Positions 62,181 through 64,000 of a stretch of DNA of 64,000 nt are shown here, in pieces. Both the position numbers and the translations under genes were made by a program. Source of the stretch: Bidens hawaiensis (lineage: Eukaryota > Streptophyta > Magnoliopsida > Asterales > Asteraceae). The notes beneath the pieces are model-generated. The model was not told the origin of the DNA. It saw nothing but the letters and a program-made list of their open reading frames with translations, and searched no databases. Location: the NCBI GenBank assembly GCA_021521415.1, contig JAIQDT010000059.1, positions 3,658,001 through 3,722,000 on the forward strand. The letters are read 5' to 3'. Position 1 is the first letter of the stretch. Each line of letters begins with the position of its first letter.

Positions 62181-62750
62181 AAGATGGTTCTTCTGGTGAC
62201 CTGCAAAACAGACACCGTGAGCTCGTCACTTAGAAGGGGGGGGGGGTACCTCCTTGTGACCGCCCTCCGGCGTGAGAATCAGACTAGATTGCTCTTGAAT
62301 ATAAGTGTATATTAAGAGATTGCTAGAAAAGATAAGATGTGATAAGGTAATGTGTCCATACCATTCCAAGGTGTTGGAGTATTTGTAGCCGAAGGTAGGT
62401 TTCCAAGCAGGTACAGCCGGCTGAATAGTATTTCTGCTCTGCCAACTGTGGGCTACGCACGTGCCATGCTGGTGGTTGGTGGGTAGGCAGCGGCTGATAG
62501 TGACCAGGCAGGCTGTGTACTATTCCAGTTCCACCAACTGCAGGCTATGCACGTCCTCCGACAGGTTGGTGAGTAGGCAGCGGCTGATAGTGACATACAG
62601 TACAAGAGCGTGCTGCTCGTCATACTGTTGTCAGTGAGCTGTCGTATCTTTGGTCAGATCTTTTGTCCATACCTTGTCAGGTACAGTACAAAAGATCCTC
62701 CAGTATCGTACGGACTGGCTCATTTGTGCGGGAGTGTTCCCGGCTTTGTG
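62181..62750. repeat. Tandem duplication, copy 1
   Basis: Starts AAGATGGTTCTTCTGGTGAC and ends CCCGGCTTTGTG. It contains a run of about ten G (near 62238). Confidence 0.93.
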
Positions 62751-62753
62751 CAA

Positions 62754-63322
62754 AAGATGGTTCTTCTGGTGACCTGCAAAACAGACACCGTGAGCTCGTC
62801 ACTTAGAAGGGGGGGGGGTACCTCCTTGTGACCGCCCTCCGGCGTGAGAATCAGACTAGATTGCTCTTGAATATAAGTGTATATTAAGAGATTGCTAGAA
62901 AAGATAAGATGTGATAAGGTAATGTGTCCATACCATTCCAAGGTGTTGGAGTATTTGTAGCCGAAGGTAGGTTTCCAAGCAGGTACAGCCGGCTGAATAG
63001 TATTTCTGCTCTGCCAACTGTGGGCTACGCACGTGCCATGCTGGTGGTTGGTGGGTAGGCAACGGCTGATAGTGACCAGGCAGGCTGTGTACTATTCCAG
63101 TTCCACCAACTGCAGGCTATGCACGTCCTCCGACAGGTTGGTGAGTAGGCAGCGGCTGATAGTGACATACAGTACAAGAGCGTGCTGCTCGTCATACTGT
63201 TGTCAGTGAGCTGTCGTATCTTTGGTCAGATCTTTTGTCCATACCTCGTCAGGTACAGTACAAAAGATCCTCCAGTATCGTACGGACTGGCTCATTTGTG
63301 CGGGAGTGTTCCCGGCTTTGTG
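62754..63322. repeat. Tandem duplication, copy 2
   Basis: Nearly identical to copy 1: the differences I noted are one base in the poly-G run and single substitutions near 63062 and 63244. A further short repeat GTGCGGGAGTGTTCCCGGCTT follows its end. Confidence 0.93.
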
Positions 63323-63569
63323 CGGGAGTGTTCCCGGCTTGCTCACTCCTTCTTCAGGTGACATTACTGAATTATTTAAGAGTTAAGTGCCTTGTGCGTG
63401 TAGCCTTGCTGCGCGGGTAGCCTTCCCTGATGGCTAGTATCCGTTGCTGCGGGAACAGGCGGAGTACGTCGACCATTGGGAGGCTTTTCCTGCGGGAACA
63501 GCTTGCGTACTGCGCGTAAGGACGTCACGTCTCTGAGCATGGTGGGTCCTGCGGATCCAGTTGGTTTCT

Positions 63570-63697
63570 GCGCAGGCGTCTCTTCAAGGTGAGTCTTGCG
63601 AGTTTAGCCTTTGCGCAGACGTCCCTGTTGAAGGTGAGTCTTGCGGGTTCAACTGCGCAGACGTCCCTCTTTGAGGTGAGTCTTGCGGGTCCAACTG
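63570..63697. repeat. 43-bp minisatellite, three units
   Basis: Units start at 63570, 63613 and 63655, each with GCGCAG(A/G)CGTC and GGTGAGTCTTGCG. Confidence 0.88.
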
Positions 63698-64000
63698 GGC
63701 TCTGCTGGGGCCTACCTCTTCAAGTCCCCCCAGTCCAATGTTCTTCTCATGAATTGTTAATAAGTGAGGTGAACTTTTGGACTTAAGCAAAGGGTTTTGA
63801 AAAGGGTTTAGTTTTAAGGTTTTCCATGGGGATTCTTCCCGCGGAAGTCCTAATGTCACGTGCAGAAATTCCCGACTTTTCTGCTTGATCTTTGGGTATG
63901 ATGCGGGTAGGTCTGTAACCTCCTCGCAAGTCAGGAGCGTTGAGTTCCACTTGTATAGATTCTCTATGAGGTTTTGGTAGTTTTGAACATAGTGATCAAT

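Larger units (their letters stand above)
62116..64000. other. Repeat-rich, GC-richer right end
   Basis: The stretch holds a 570-bp tandem duplication (62181-63322), a 43-bp minisatellite (63570-63697) and unidentified sequence of higher GC content than the rest. Open frames here (for example minus 63859-63584) come from the minisatellite. It may be part of a retroelement continuing past the window. Confidence 0.5.

Noticed and set aside
63584..63859. 91-codon open frame with repeated Asp-Ser-Pro peptides
   Set aside because: It is produced by the 43-bp minisatellite.

Overview
This window looks like nuclear DNA from a flowering plant. It is AT-rich, with short exons separated by AT-rich GT-AG introns, and it is dominated by nested LTR retrotransposons, MITEs and microsatellites. 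The style of the retroelements (Tekay-like LTRs with GGGGTGT-type ends, and a peculiar gag-like reading frame) suggests Asteraceae, but that rests on memory of similar families and is only a moderate inference.

About 0.4-11.4 kb is a small host-gene island with all genes on the minus strand. In transcription order it holds the RNase H2 subunit C gene (11440-10531, 4 exons, 150 aa), a VAP27-type vesicle-associated membrane protein (8747-5346, 8 exons, 305 aa) and a TIMELESS orthologue (from 3507, nine exons seen, continuing past the left edge). I rebuilt these exon by exon; every splice phase closes. A small candidate secreted peptide lies between the first two genes. Several introns carry MITEs with readable target-site duplications (TSDs).

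11.5-16 kb is intergenic with scattered repeats and one tRNA-derived SINE-like head. From 16 to about 50.7 kb the window is nested retrotransposons: a decayed Tekay-like Ty3/gypsy element on the minus strand (15988 to about 22940); a plus-strand element with a long gag-like frame and a 3' LTR (about 22950-26114); a complete Athila-like gag-protease-only element with 1.65-kb LTRs and TSD TGTAG (26151-34007); a gypsy-type LTR (34008-36179) sitting in the gag of a minus-strand copia element (to 38637); a 5.56-kb LTR-like insertion with TSD GTCAC (38695-44250) that itself holds three foldback elements in TA/GTAT microsatellites; a decayed second gag-like element (44256-50321); and, nested in it, a complete copia element with 176-bp LTRs and TSD GCCAG (46103-50246).

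The right part carries a Mutator-like MITE (52044-52910) and the 3' half of a receptor-like cytoplasmic kinase (minus strand, 53211 to about 62115). The kinase is split by an 8-kb repeat-filled intron and broken by a frameshift, so it is probably a pseudogene. Its intron holds a solo LTR, four tandem tRNA-like heads and more foldback elements, one with a 10-bp TSD. The right end has a 570-bp tandem duplication and a 43-bp minisatellite. No rRNA, CRISPR or bacterial-type features were seen. The least explained items are the microsatellite-associated foldback elements, the tRNA-like tandem and the gag-like frame.
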